Assembly: GCF_002797555.1 (NCBI RefSeq)
Contig: NZ_PGFA01000001.1
Location: forward strand, 496,001 to 560,000
DNA length: 64,000 bases
Direction: 5' to 3'
DNA from: Hymenobacter chitinivorans DSM 11115
GTDB taxonomy: Bacteria; Bacteroidota; Bacteroidia; Cytophagales; Hymenobacteraceae
In this document: positions 47,062 through 55,809 of the stretch, in pieces
Numbering within the stretch: position 1 is the first letter of the stretch
Layout of the letters: each line of letters starts with the position of its first letter
Notes under the pieces: generated by a model
The model's input: only the letters and a program-made list of their open reading frames with translations
What the model was told of the DNA's origin: nothing
Database searches by the model: none
Translations under genes and position numbers: made by a program

Positions 47062-48531
47062 GTGATTAAACCTGCTCAACTCCCGGGCGTAGCCAGCCCC
47101 GACTTTCGTTTTGCCAATTATGTGCTACCGCTACTATTGCTGGGCGGGCTGGCGGTGCGGCTGCTGTTTCTCTGGGTTGGGGCTGATATCTACTACCACG
47201 GCAGGAGTCCCTTCTTTAACAACGACTCTTATTCTTTTACTCAGAGCTTTTACAATCTTGTAACGCAGGGCACCTATACCTTCAACCCGAAGAACCCGGA
47301 TGCTGCGTTTGGCCGTTTGCCGGGCTACCCGTTTTTCTGGGGGGCGCACTGGCTGCTGTTTGGCGACCAATACGCGTACAAGGCGGCCGCCTACACCCAG
47401 GTTTTGCTCGACACGGCCGCCATTTACCTGGTGTACGCTACGGCCAGGGCCCTCACGCGGGATGTGCGTATGGCCTGGGTTTCGGCCTTGCTCTACGCCG
47501 GTTACCCGTTTATTATCGTGTGGCTGACCATGTCCGGTTCGGAGGCCTTGGGTACGTTCATAACCATCGTCATCTTCTGGTGGTTGGCCACGCGGCCCGT
47601 CGCGCCAGCTACGGCCCTGGGGGCGGGGCTCCTTATCGGCGTGGCTTTAATGATTCGGGAATACCTGGCAGTTCTGCTGCTGGCGGCAGTTTTTTGGGTG
47701 TACCTGAGCAGCGGAATAAACTGGCGCTTCCTTCGGCTGAGCGCCGTAGTCGGGGTGGGGTTTATGCTGGTGTATATCGGGTGGCCCGTGCGCAACTACT
47801 TTGGCCAGCATCAGCTCGTGCTGCTCAAAACCCGTTCGGCGGGCTACGACCGGTACGCCGATGACGTGTCCAGCGCCCGGCAGTGGATTTATGGCTGGAC
47901 TGCCGAAGCCGACCCGTATCTGGACGGTATAGCCGGGTTGCGGCCCTTGCCGGCCCTGCCGGCCGACGTGCTGGCCAACCCCACCGAAGTCCGGCAATTT
48001 CAGCTCTTGCTGAAGCAGGTGCGGCAGTGCGGCACCGGTTTTTATGCGTGGCGCTACGCCCAGATGTTTCCCAAAACGAGGCAGGACTGCAATGCCGAAA
48101 TAGCAGCGGGCTTCACGGCACTAAATGATTCGTACCAGCGGCGCTTTCCCTGGCGGTACTGGACCCAAGTCCCCTTCGCCGACCTGCAGCGGGCCTTTTT
48201 CAAAAGCCAGCTGCGCCAGGCCAATGTGGCCGGCGGAGCCCTCAGCTTCGGGTTGTTTGGGTACCGCAGCCTGCTGCTGCTGCTAAGCATGGCCGGCGCC
48301 TGGCTGCTGCGCCACCGGCGCAGCAGCTGGCCCATCGTATTTTTCTTCGGCTTTATGTACGTATTTCTGTGCTTCGGTATCCGGCATCTGGAGATTCGCT
48401 ACCTTCTGCAGGCCGATGCGGCCATGCTCTGCCTGGCTGGCGTCCCGCTGGTACGGCTGCTCGACTGGCTTACCCGACCCAAAGTCTTGGGTTTGGCGGC
48501 TGCCGTCGGGGCCGAAGGCGAGGGGCGTTAG
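47062..48531 (+). CDS. GT-C-like integral membrane glycosyltransferase (PMT_2/ArnT-like)
   Basis: A 489-residue protein with about 12 spans, starting with GTG at 47062 (an ATG is not available nearby). The first loop has FFNNDSYSFTQSFYNL with Asp55, followed by FGRLPGYPFF, which match the acidic and G-x-PP/GYP motifs of GT-C transferases using lipid-phosphate donors. It should act on the periplasmic side of the inner membrane, adding a sugar to a lipid-linked glycan or a protein. The target is unknown. Confidence 0.78.
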   Translation: MIKPAQLPGVASPDFRFANYVLPLLLLGGLAVRLLFLWVGADIYYHGRSPFFNNDSYSFTQSFYNLVTQGTYTFNPKNPDAAFGRLPGYPFFWGAHWLLFGDQYAYKAAAYTQVLLDTAAIYLVYATARALTRDVRMAWVSALLYAGYPFIIVWLTMSGSEALGTFITIVIFWWLATRPVAPATALGAGLLIGVALMIREYLAVLLLAAVFWVYLSSGINWRFLRLSAVVGVGFMLVYIGWPVRNYFGQHQLVLLKTRSAGYDRYADDVSSARQWIYGWTAEADPYLDGIAGLRPLPALPADVLANPTEVRQFQLLLKQVRQCGTGFYAWRYAQMFPKTRQDCNAEIAAGFTALNDSYQRRFPWRYWTQVPFADLQRAFFKSQLRQANVAGGALSFGLFGYRSLLLLLSMAGAWLLRHRRSSWPIVFFFGFMYVFLCFGIRHLEIRYLLQADAAMLCLAGVPLVRLLDWLTRPKVLGLAAAVGAEGEGR

Positions 48532-48543
48532 GATTGCATCTAG

Positions 48544-48551
48544 TACCTTTG
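48544..48551 (+). promoter_or_regulatory. -7 box TACCTTTG before the last glycosyltransferase gene
   Basis: TACCTTTG matches TAnnTTTG, about 45 bases before the start codon at 48595; no TTG at the usual distance. Confidence 0.42.
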
Positions 48552-48594
48552 CCTGATAAAACGTGGGGGCCATATCCTGCGTTAGTGTTGGCGT

Positions 48595-49659
48595 ATGCAC
48601 ATTTTATTTCTTGTTCCTTACCCTCCCGGTAAGGCCCCTTCCCAACGGTTTCGGTTTGAGCAATACCTGCATTTTCTCACGGAAGCAGGCCACACCTACC
48701 AGCTGGAATCTTTTATTTCGGAAGCAACCTGGGCTATTCTCTACAAGTCCGGGCATACGCTCACGAAAGCACTAGGCATCGTCGGCGGCTTCTTGCGCCG
48801 TTTCCTGCTGCTGTTCTCGGTGCCAAAGGCCGATTTCGTCTTTATTCACCGGGAAGCCTCGCCCATCGGCCCTCCCATCTTCGAGTGGTTGATTGCCAAA
48901 GTACTCGGTAAGCGCATCATCTACGACTTCGACGACGCCATCTGGATTCCCAACACTTCTGCCGCCAACAGCATCGTGGCCGGGGTGAAGTGGCACCACA
49001 AGGTGGGCAGCATCTGCCGCTGGGCTTATAAAGTAAGCTGCGGCAACAGCTACCTGCGCGACTACGCCCAGCAGTTCAATCCCAACGCCATTGTCAACCC
49101 CACGACCATTGACACGGTCAACCTGCACAATGAGGTAAAGGACCAGCGCACCGAGCAGCTCGTCATTGGCTGGACCGGCACGCACTCCACCATGAAATAC
49201 CTGGAGCAGGTGGTGCCCGTGCTGGCCCAGTTGGAGCAACACTACGCGTTTGAGTTTCGGGTTATTTCCAACCAGGAGCCGACGCTGCCCCTGCGGTCCT
49301 TAAGCTACCGGCCGTGGCGCAAAGACACTGAAATTGCCGACCTGCTAACGTTCAATGTGGGTCTGATGCCGCTGGAAGATGACCCCTGGGCCAAGGGCAA
49401 ATGCGCCTTCAAAGCGCTGCAGTACATGGCCTTGGGCGTACCGGCGCTGGTGTCGCCGGTAGGTATGAACAGCGAAGTGGTTACCGATGGCGTGGATGGC
49501 TACATCTGCGCCACGCCCGAGCAGTGGTACAACGGATTGGAGAAGCTCCTGCGCGACCATGAGCTGCGCACCCGCTTTGGTCAGGCGGCCCGGGCCACCA
49601 TTGAGGCGCGCTTCTCGGTGCTGGCAAACCGGGACAACTTCTTGGCGTTGTTTGCCTGA
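48595..49659 (+). CDS. Family 4-like glycosyltransferase
   Basis: A 354-residue GT-B protein. N-terminus MHILFLVPYPPGKAPSQRFR and the middle motif IIYDFDDAIW are typical of a family-4 branch in surface glycan loci. The donor domain shows VIGWTGTHSTMKYL, GLMPLEDDPWAKGKCAFKALQYMALGVP-type text, with K-x-x-F-K-x-x-Q-Y-M-A replacing the classical E-x7-E, and VDGYICATP. It is the last plus-strand gene of the locus; its 3' end overlaps the convergent Wzy-like gene by 79 bases. Confidence 0.87.
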   Translation: MHILFLVPYPPGKAPSQRFRFEQYLHFLTEAGHTYQLESFISEATWAILYKSGHTLTKALGIVGGFLRRFLLLFSVPKADFVFIHREASPIGPPIFEWLIAKVLGKRIIYDFDDAIWIPNTSAANSIVAGVKWHHKVGSICRWAYKVSCGNSYLRDYAQQFNPNAIVNPTTIDTVNLHNEVKDQRTEQLVIGWTGTHSTMKYLEQVVPVLAQLEQHYAFEFRVISNQEPTLPLRSLSYRPWRKDTEIADLLTFNVGLMPLEDDPWAKGKCAFKALQYMALGVPALVSPVGMNSEVVTDGVDGYICATPEQWYNGLEKLLRDHELRTRFGQAARATIEARFSVLANRDNFLALFA

Positions 49660-50942
49660 AACTGCATGATATAGAGCGCCGCCAGATAAAATGGCATCAA
49701 CGGAATCTTGTAGCGCACCAGCGTGCCGAAGTTGCCGCTGTTGGTACCCACCCCAATGGCGAAGACGATGGCAAACAGAAAGCAGAAGGTAACCATCGGG
49801 GTGCTGGCTATCTGCTTGAAACTCTTTATGATGCCCGTTCGGTAAAACATCATTACCGTCAGGTAAATGAACATGGTGGCCTCAATGGCCGAGAGCAGCA
49901 TTACCGGGTTGCGGGCTTCGAATAGGAAGGGGCGGAACAGGCTCACAATCACGGCCTGCGGCGCCACCGTCACCAAGCTGCCCAAGCTGCCATCTACGGC
50001 CCCGATGTTGTAAGCTGAGCCCTGGTCTTTGGTCAGGGTGTAGAGGTATTCCTGGTTGATTTTGGTTCGTTCGCCAATCTTGTCCACGGCAAAACGGTCG
50101 TCCTGGGCAGTAAGGTTGGTGGCGCCCAGAAAGCCGGCGCCCACGCCCAGCACCAGGAAAAACGGCTTGAGCACCATGCGCAGGGCCGCACTTTTGATGC
50201 GGCGGTTATTCTCGATAAACACCCAGATGAGGGCCGGGGGCATGAATGAGAGCAGGATATAGACCTTCACCGTTATCAGGACGTACGCCCCGATCAGGCC
50301 CACCACGATGGAGAAAAAGATGTTACGCTTGAGTACGGTGGCGTGGTAAAAGCCGTAGAACACCCAGCCCAGGGCGCCAAGGCACAAGGAGTCTTTCATC
50401 ACGCCCGAGCCCCAGAAGAACACCGACGGCAGGAAAAAAACGGCTATGGCGAAACGCTTGTACAACAGCGGATAAGCGCGGATAAACGTGAGGTACATGG
50501 CCCACATTCCGCTGAAGCTGATGCCGGCAAACATCAGAGCCATAACGGAATACGTGTTGAAGCAGAGCAGGGACAAAACGGCCGCAATCTGCACTACGAA
50601 AAACTCGGTGCTCGACTTGTACCAGTACATGTGCACCGTATACGGGGCCGTGACGGGGTCAAACTCGCCGTGGGAAAAGATGAGCTTGATGGCCGCCACC
50701 GGCGACTCCCCGAAGGCGTCGTAGATAATGTCGACGTGCTTGGTATAGTTGAACGTGTCGCCGCCGCCGTAGTAGAATTGGTATACCAGACCCAGCGCAA
50801 TAGCGCCCAAAAACTTGACCGAGAGAGCCGGAATGAAATAGCGCCGGGTAAATACGTTGGTGACCTTCCCCCGCACCCCATAGGCAATGCCGTAGAAGAT
50901 GGCCAGGTAAATAGGGGTCAGCAGCAAATCTTGTAGTTTCAT
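49581..50942 (-). CDS. Polytopic membrane protein, candidate Wzy-like polysaccharide polymerase
   Basis: A 453-residue protein with about 11 hydrophobic spans. A large loop after the first spans has YGGGDTFNYTKH, and a later loop holds the QDDRFAVDKIGERTK and GSAYNIGAVDG stretches. The layout and the acidic periplasmic loop resemble EpsG/Wzy-type polymerases, but no diagnostic motif is certain. It forms a minus-strand pair with the tetratricopeptide-like gene, 21 bases upstream of its start. Its last 26 codons overlap the 3' end of the convergent glycosyltransferase gene. Confidence 0.6.
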   Translation of the reverse strand: MKLQDLLLTPIYLAIFYGIAYGVRGKVTNVFTRRYFIPALSVKFLGAIALGLVYQFYYGGGDTFNYTKHVDIIYDAFGESPVAAIKLIFSHGEFDPVTAPYTVHMYWYKSSTEFFVVQIAAVLSLLCFNTYSVMALMFAGISFSGMWAMYLTFIRAYPLLYKRFAIAVFFLPSVFFWGSGVMKDSLCLGALGWVFYGFYHATVLKRNIFFSIVVGLIGAYVLITVKVYILLSFMPPALIWVFIENNRRIKSAALRMVLKPFFLVLGVGAGFLGATNLTAQDDRFAVDKIGERTKINQEYLYTLTKDQGSAYNIGAVDGSLGSLVTVAPQAVIVSLFRPFLFEARNPVMLLSAIEATMFIYLTVMMFYRTGIIKSFKQIASTPMVTFCFLFAIVFAIGVGTNSGNFGTLVRYKIPLMPFYLAALYIMQFQANNAKKLSRFASTEKRASMVARAA

Positions 50943-50963
50943 CCGGCGCGCAGCGAGTGTCCG

Positions 50964-52211
50964 CTATTTCTTGTTCTTCTTCACGTAAGCCTTGGCTTCC
51001 TTGTACTCGGCTGACTTATGATCAGCTTTGTCTGCTACTACGTTGTAATAGCGCAGGGCGGCTGCCGTATCCTTCTCCTTGTCAGCAATCTGGGCCAGCT
51101 TCTGGTTGGCGTACAGATAAAATCCCCCGCTGGTGTCGCCGGTGCTCTCCGCAAACACGATACTGCGCTGGTAGTAGTCCTTGGCCTTGGCCCGGTCCTT
51201 ATACTTGTTTTGCATCAGCCAACCCAGAAAGTACGTGGCGTAGCGCCCACTGATGCCTTCGTAGCCGGGCAGGCCCTGGTTGAGCTTATCCAGAATTTCG
51301 CGGCTCACCCGCTCACATTCCGGAAAGTTGCCCTCGTTGAAGCAGAGCAGGGCGTAGAAGCGCTGGAAGTAAGCGTTGTCGGGGTAGTTGTTGGCCAGGT
51401 AGCGCGCCACCGGCATCGAAGCCGCCGTGTTGTTTTCCTCATTGTTGAGGATGCGCATCAAAAATGTTTTGGCTTCCAGGCCGGTGTAAAACCCGTTGTC
51501 GGCCACATTCTTGAGCTGCTGCAAGCCCAGGGCCCGGTTGCCCTTCGGGAAAAAGAGCAGCACGGGCCGCAGCAAGGGGTAGTTTTCCGAAATCCAGACG
51601 GCGTAGTAGTTGAACAGGGCCTGGCCGAACAGAAACTCCGGGCTCAGGCCGTTGGCCTCCTTGCTTTTCTCGAGGTAGTCGAGGGCACGCTTGCTGCTTA
51701 CGGTAGCTTTGCGCCAGTCTTTGCGCTCGGCGTGCAGGCGGGCATCAAAACCGTAGGCGGCCGAGAGGAAAAAGCAGGCTTCGTAGTTTTTGTTATCCGC
51801 TTCGTAAAGCCGCTCCCCGTAGGTTACGGCCGTATCCATGTAGGCAAAAAACGACTTGTCGTAGAGCTTGGTTTGGACGTTGGTCGGTACAATTTTCCAC
51901 CATTGGCTCAGACCCAGCAAAAAGTACGGCATCGGATGCTGGGGGTAGCGGCGGCGCAGGGAGCGGAATTGCTTTTCGGCCTTGTCGTACTTGAAGTTGT
52001 AAAGGTTCTGAACTGCGCCTTCCAACTCGGTCTGGATGTCTTTATCCAGTAGCAGCCAGCCTTTTGTGTCAACAGCTCCCGGGGCAATATCCACGTTTTC
52101 GAGCTCTATTTTGCGGATAGGAGCCGAAGTACGGGTCGTATCGGGCTGCTGGGCCTGCGCCACCAGCGGCAGGATAATGAGCAACAGGATAAAACGGAGT
52201 TTTTGGATCAT
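50964..52211 (-). CDS. Exported tetratricopeptide-like repeat protein
   Basis: A 415-residue protein. The start at 52211 (MIQKLRFILLLIIL) gives a standard signal peptide ending VAQAQ. The rest is helical with TPR-like pairs: NLYNFKYDKAEKQFRSLRRRYP at about residue 65 and later NEGNFPECERVSREIL and ALRYYNVVADKAD-type repeats, and a Lys-rich end KKNKK. It should be periplasmic and act as a scaffold. It is the first gene of a minus-strand pair with the Wzy-like gene, so it may help assembly of the same envelope polymer (inference). Confidence 0.82.
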   Translation of the reverse strand: MIQKLRFILLLIILPLVAQAQQPDTTRTSAPIRKIELENVDIAPGAVDTKGWLLLDKDIQTELEGAVQNLYNFKYDKAEKQFRSLRRRYPQHPMPYFLLGLSQWWKIVPTNVQTKLYDKSFFAYMDTAVTYGERLYEADNKNYEACFFLSAAYGFDARLHAERKDWRKATVSSKRALDYLEKSKEANGLSPEFLFGQALFNYYAVWISENYPLLRPVLLFFPKGNRALGLQQLKNVADNGFYTGLEAKTFLMRILNNEENNTAASMPVARYLANNYPDNAYFQRFYALLCFNEGNFPECERVSREILDKLNQGLPGYEGISGRYATYFLGWLMQNKYKDRAKAKDYYQRSIVFAESTGDTSGGFYLYANQKLAQIADKEKDTAAALRYYNVVADKADHKSAEYKEAKAYVKKNKK

Positions 52212-52294
52212 GGGAGCGGATGGCGGCGGGTGGGCGGGCAATTAATACTGCCGGGAAGCCACGCAACGGGAAAGCTAAAGTATGACTTTTATCC

Positions 52295-52302
52295 TAGATT
52301 TG
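52295..52302 (+). promoter_or_regulatory. -7 box TAGATTTG before the M42 peptidase gene
   Basis: TAGATTTG matches TAnnTTTG and lies 20 bases upstream of the ATG at 52322. No TTG at the usual -33 spacing. Confidence 0.45.
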
Positions 52303-52321
52303 GCCGAATAAACGCACCGCT

Positions 52322-53236
52322 ATGGACCTGCTACGAACCTTATGCGGCTTGGCTGCCCCTGCTGGCAATGAGGCCCCAATGACCGATTTCCTTTTAAACT
52401 ATATTGCTGAACACCAAACTTCGTGGCGCGTACAACCGCAAGTTCTAGCCGGGGAAGGTTTTCAGGATTGTATTATTCTGGTATTTGGCCAGCCTCGAAC
52501 GGCAGTTTTTGCGCACATAGACAGTATTGGCTTTACGGTTCGGTATGGTCAAGAGTTGGTACGTATTGGTGGCCCCCGGGCGGAAACGGGCTACCGGTTG
52601 GTCGGGCAAGATGCGCAGGGCGCTATTGACTGCACGCTCACCGTCGATGCTAGAACCGGGGAGTTGGGCTATGAGTTCATCCGCCCCATCGAGCGGGGCA
52701 CCGAACTAACCTTCTACTGCGACTTTCGCGAAACCGATACCACCGTGCAGTCGTGCTACCTCGACAACCGCCTGGGCGTCTGGAATGCCCTGCGCTTGGC
52801 CGAAACCCTGGAACATGGCATTATTGCCTTTAGCTGCTGGGAAGAGCACGGCGGGGGCTCAGTGGCGTACCTGGCCAAGTACATCTACGAAAACTACGGG
52901 GTGCGGCAGGCCCTGATTTCGGATATTACCTGGGTAACGGAAGGCGTGTACCCCGGCCAAGGCGTGGTCATCTCCCTGCGCGACTCCCTGATTCCGCGCC
53001 GCGCTTACGTCGATAAAATCCGGCGTATTGCCCACGAATCCGGCATTCCGTACCAGCTGGAAGTGGAAGGCAGCGGCGGCTCCGACGCCAAGGAGCTGCA
53101 GCACGGCGCCCAGCCCTGGGACTGGTGCTTTATCGGCGCCCCCGAAGACCACGTCCACTCCCCCGATGAAATCGTGGATAAGCAGGACATTGCCAGTATG
53201 TTGGCACTTTATCAGGTACTGATGCAGAAGTTGTAG
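52322..53236 (+). CDS. M42/M20-type metallopeptidase (aminopeptidase-like)
   Basis: A 304-residue cytoplasmic peptidase of the co-catalytic zinc M42-like clan. Seen: VFAHIDSIGFTV for the first zinc His, SCYLDNRLGVW for the bridging Asp, FSCWEEHGGGSV with the catalytic Glu pair, ISDITWVTEG, and PEDHVHSPDEIV for the last His. A GSGGSDAKEL segment lies before the end. It should remove N-terminal residues from peptides. At about 300 residues it is a little shorter than the usual 340-360, mainly because the dimer domain is small. Confidence 0.85.
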   Translation: MDLLRTLCGLAAPAGNEAPMTDFLLNYIAEHQTSWRVQPQVLAGEGFQDCIILVFGQPRTAVFAHIDSIGFTVRYGQELVRIGGPRAETGYRLVGQDAQGAIDCTLTVDARTGELGYEFIRPIERGTELTFYCDFRETDTTVQSCYLDNRLGVWNALRLAETLEHGIIAFSCWEEHGGGSVAYLAKYIYENYGVRQALISDITWVTEGVYPGQGVVISLRDSLIPRRAYVDKIRRIAHESGIPYQLEVEGSGGSDAKELQHGAQPWDWCFIGAPEDHVHSPDEIVDKQDIASMLALYQVLMQKL

Positions 53237-53256
53237 GCGAGTCCTGTATAAACCGC

Positions 53257-53291
53257 AAAAAGGCCTCCGGGAAGTTTCCGGGGGCCTTTTT
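53257..53291 (+). terminator. Rho-independent terminator of the peptidase gene
   Basis: The stem aaaaaggcctccggga/tttccgggggcctttttg-type hairpin is followed by a T run, about 20 bases after the stop codon. Confidence 0.88.
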
Positions 53292-53454
53292 GCTTCTGGT
53301 ACGAGCCCTTATGGAATCGATGAACCCTATTTCAACTATATAGAAGTATGGAGTTTACGGGTTAAAAGTTGACTATTAGGCAATAAACTCTATTTTACGA
53401 GCACAAACCCCTGTTCTTTTCCAACCACAACCCTAAAATCCCACCACCGCTTTT

Positions 53455-55695
53455 ATGATGAACATTCTTTACGTAGCGCCTGTGCTGGGCGTGCTGGCTC
53501 TTTTCTACACGTGGTTGCGGGCCGGCTGGGTAACCAAGCAGGATGCGGGGGACGAGCGGATGCGCACCATTGCCGGCTACATTGCTGATGGGGCCATTGC
53601 CTTCCTGCGGGCCGAATACAAGGTGCTGGCCCTCTTCGCTCTCATTGCCTGCGCCTTTCTGGGCTACCTGGGCACTACCGGCGAAAAGTCGAGCCCCGTC
53701 ATTGTTATTGCCTTTCTGATTGGCGCGTTCTTCTCGGCCCTGGCCGGCTTTATCGGGATGAAAATTGCCACCAAAGCCAACGTGCGCACCGCCCAGGCCG
53801 CCCGCACCAGCCTGTCGCAGGCCCTGAACGTGTCGTTTTCGGGCGGCTCGGTAATGGGCATGGGCGTGGCCGGCCTGGCCGTGCTCGGGCTGGGCTCCCT
53901 GTTTGTGGTGTTTTACAATATGTTTGTCGTCAGCCGGGGGGGAGGGGCCAACGGGGTTGAGATGGAAACCGCCCTGGAAGTGCTGACGGGCTTCTCGCTC
54001 GGGGCCGAAAGCATTGCCCTCTTTGCCCGCGTGGGCGGCGGTATCTACACCAAAGCCGCCGACGTGGGGGCCGACCTGGTGGGTAAAGTCGAAGCCGGTA
54101 TTCCCGAGGACGACCCCCGCAACCCCGCCACCATTGCCGACAACGTGGGCGACAATGTGGGCGACGTGGCCGGCATGGGCGCCGACTTGTTCGGCTCCTA
54201 CGTAGCGACCATTCTGGCCACCATGGTGCTGGGCCGCGAAGTGGTGGCCGCCGGCGACCAGTTCAACGGCCTTTCGCCCATTCTGCTGCCGATGGTCATT
54301 GCCGGCATGGGCATTCTGGCTTCTCTGGTCGGTATTCTGCTGGTGCGCGTCAAAGAAGGCGGCAACGTGCAGGGCGCCCTCAACTTCGGCAACTACGCCT
54401 CGGTTATCGTGTCGGGCATTGCCTCGTTCTTTATCATCCGCTGGATGTTGCCCGCCGGCGAACTGGTAATCGGCCGGGCCGGCTCGGTGCCGTTTACTTC
54501 GATGGACGTTTTCTGGGCCGTCGTCGTGGGCCTTGTGGTAGGCACGCTGATGAGCATTATCACCGAGTACTACACGGCCATGGGCAAGCGCCCAGTCAAC
54601 AGCATTGTGCAGCAAAGCAGCACGGGGCACGCCACTACCGTTATCGGTGGCTTGGCCGTGGGCATGGAGTCCACGGTGCTGCCCATCATCGTGCTGGCGG
54701 CCGGCATCGTGCTGTCGTTTGAGTTTGCCGGCCTCTACGGAGTAGCCATTGCCGCCGCCGGTATGATGGCCACCACCGCCATGCAGCTGGCCATCGACGC
54801 CTTCGGCCCCATTGCCGATAACGCCGGGGGCATTGCCGAAATGAGCGAGCTGCCCAAGGAAGTGCGGGAGCGGACCGACATTCTGGACGCCGTGGGCAAC
54901 ACCACTGCCGCCACCGGGAAGGGTTTCGCCATTGCCTCGGCCGCGCTTACTTCGCTGGCCCTGTTTGCCGCCTTCATGGGCACGGCCAATATTTCCAGCA
55001 TCGACATCAGCAACGCCCGGGTGCTAGCCGGTCTGTTTATCGGCGCCATGATTCCCTTTATCTTCTCGGCCCTGGCTATTTCGGCCGTGGGCCGCGCCGC
55101 CATGGCCATGGTGCAGGAAGTGCGGCGGCAATTCCGCGAAATTCCCGGCATCATGGAAGGCACCGGCCGGCCCGAGTACGAGAAGTGCGTGGCTATTTCC
55201 ACCCAGGCCGCCATCCGGGAAATGATGCTGCCCGGCGCCATTGCCCTGATTGTACCCATCATCATCGGCTTCACCTTCGGGCCCGAAGTATTGGGTGGCA
55301 CCCTGGCCGGCGTCACGGTATCCGGGGTGCTGATGGCCATGTTCCAAAGCAACGCCGGCGGGGCCTGGGACAACGCCAAAAAGTCGTTCGAAAAAGGCGT
55401 GCTGGTAAACGGCAAGATGGAATACAAGGGCTCTGACGCCCACAAGGCCTCCGTCACCGGCGACACCGTCGGCGACCCGTTCAAGGATACCTCGGGCCCT
55501 TCGATGAACATCCTGATCAAGCTCATGTCCATCGTCTCGCTGGTTATTGCGCCCCACATTGCGGCCCCCGGCCGGGCCGTGGCGCCCCGACCCCAGGAGC
55601 GCCCGGCTTTGCACTTGGAGCCCAAGGTGCGCTACGCCGAAATAGCCCCCCAGGCCGCCCAGGCCCTGTTTGTGCTCTTGCGCGAAACCCGCTAG
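53455..55695 (+). CDS. hppA: Membrane-bound K+-dependent pyrophosphatase, probably H+-pumping
   Basis: A 746-residue ion pump with about 16 spans, driven by pyrophosphate. Substrate and Mg motifs: DDPRNPATIADNVGDNVGD from residue 219, EYYTAMGKRPVNSI, and the last-site DNAKKSFEKG with KASVTGDTVGDPFKDTSGP. GNTTAATGKGF has Ala485 and Gly488, the K+-dependent pattern. At DLFGSYV the Glu of Na+-pumping forms is Gly247, while Glu185 appears in SLGAESIALF; this fits the Flavobacterium-type H+ pumps as I recall them. After the last span (KLMSIVSLVIAP) there is a tail of about 45 mostly polar residues. ATGATG allows a start at 53455 or 53458. Confidence 0.93.
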   Translation: MMNILYVAPVLGVLALFYTWLRAGWVTKQDAGDERMRTIAGYIADGAIAFLRAEYKVLALFALIACAFLGYLGTTGEKSSPVIVIAFLIGAFFSALAGFIGMKIATKANVRTAQAARTSLSQALNVSFSGGSVMGMGVAGLAVLGLGSLFVVFYNMFVVSRGGGANGVEMETALEVLTGFSLGAESIALFARVGGGIYTKAADVGADLVGKVEAGIPEDDPRNPATIADNVGDNVGDVAGMGADLFGSYVATILATMVLGREVVAAGDQFNGLSPILLPMVIAGMGILASLVGILLVRVKEGGNVQGALNFGNYASVIVSGIASFFIIRWMLPAGELVIGRAGSVPFTSMDVFWAVVVGLVVGTLMSIITEYYTAMGKRPVNSIVQQSSTGHATTVIGGLAVGMESTVLPIIVLAAGIVLSFEFAGLYGVAIAAAGMMATTAMQLAIDAFGPIADNAGGIAEMSELPKEVRERTDILDAVGNTTAATGKGFAIASAALTSLALFAAFMGTANISSIDISNARVLAGLFIGAMIPFIFSALAISAVGRAAMAMVQEVRRQFREIPGIMEGTGRPEYEKCVAISTQAAIREMMLPGAIALIVPIIIGFTFGPEVLGGTLAGVTVSGVLMAMFQSNAGGAWDNAKKSFEKGVLVNGKMEYKGSDAHKASVTGDTVGDPFKDTSGPSMNILIKLMSIVSLVIAPHIAAPGRAVAPRPQERPALHLEPKVRYAEIAPQAAQALFVLLRETR

Positions 55696-55726
55696 CGGAT
55701 TAAACGGCTGGTAATCGGAAGTCACC

Positions 55727-55761
55727 AAGCTGCCCCTCCCCACCGGAGGGGCAGCTTTTTT
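55727..55761 (+). terminator. Rho-independent terminator of hppA
   Basis: The stem aagctgcccctcc/ggaggggcagctt with a five-base loop and a T run lies about 30 bases past the stop. Confidence 0.92.
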
Positions 55762-55765
55762 GTAC

Positions 55766-55773
55766 TACCTTTG
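55766..55773 (+). promoter_or_regulatory. -7 box TACCTTTG before hpt
   Basis: TACCTTTG matches TAnnTTTG, directly after the hppA terminator and 37 bases before the hpt ATG at 55810. It excludes the longer in-frame start at 55771. Confidence 0.55.
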
Positions 55774-55809
55774 ACCCGTAGTTTAGCCCTGAGGACCAAG
55801 CCAACCCGG

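Noticed and set aside
18487..49659. The glycan locus as a prophage or integrative element
   Set aside because: No integrase, transposase, attachment repeats or phage genes are visible, and the base composition matches the flanks.
53395..54630. A 411-codon minus-strand frame opposite hppA
   Set aside because: Antisense to a strongly conserved pump gene; composition is His/Gly-rich without any domain.
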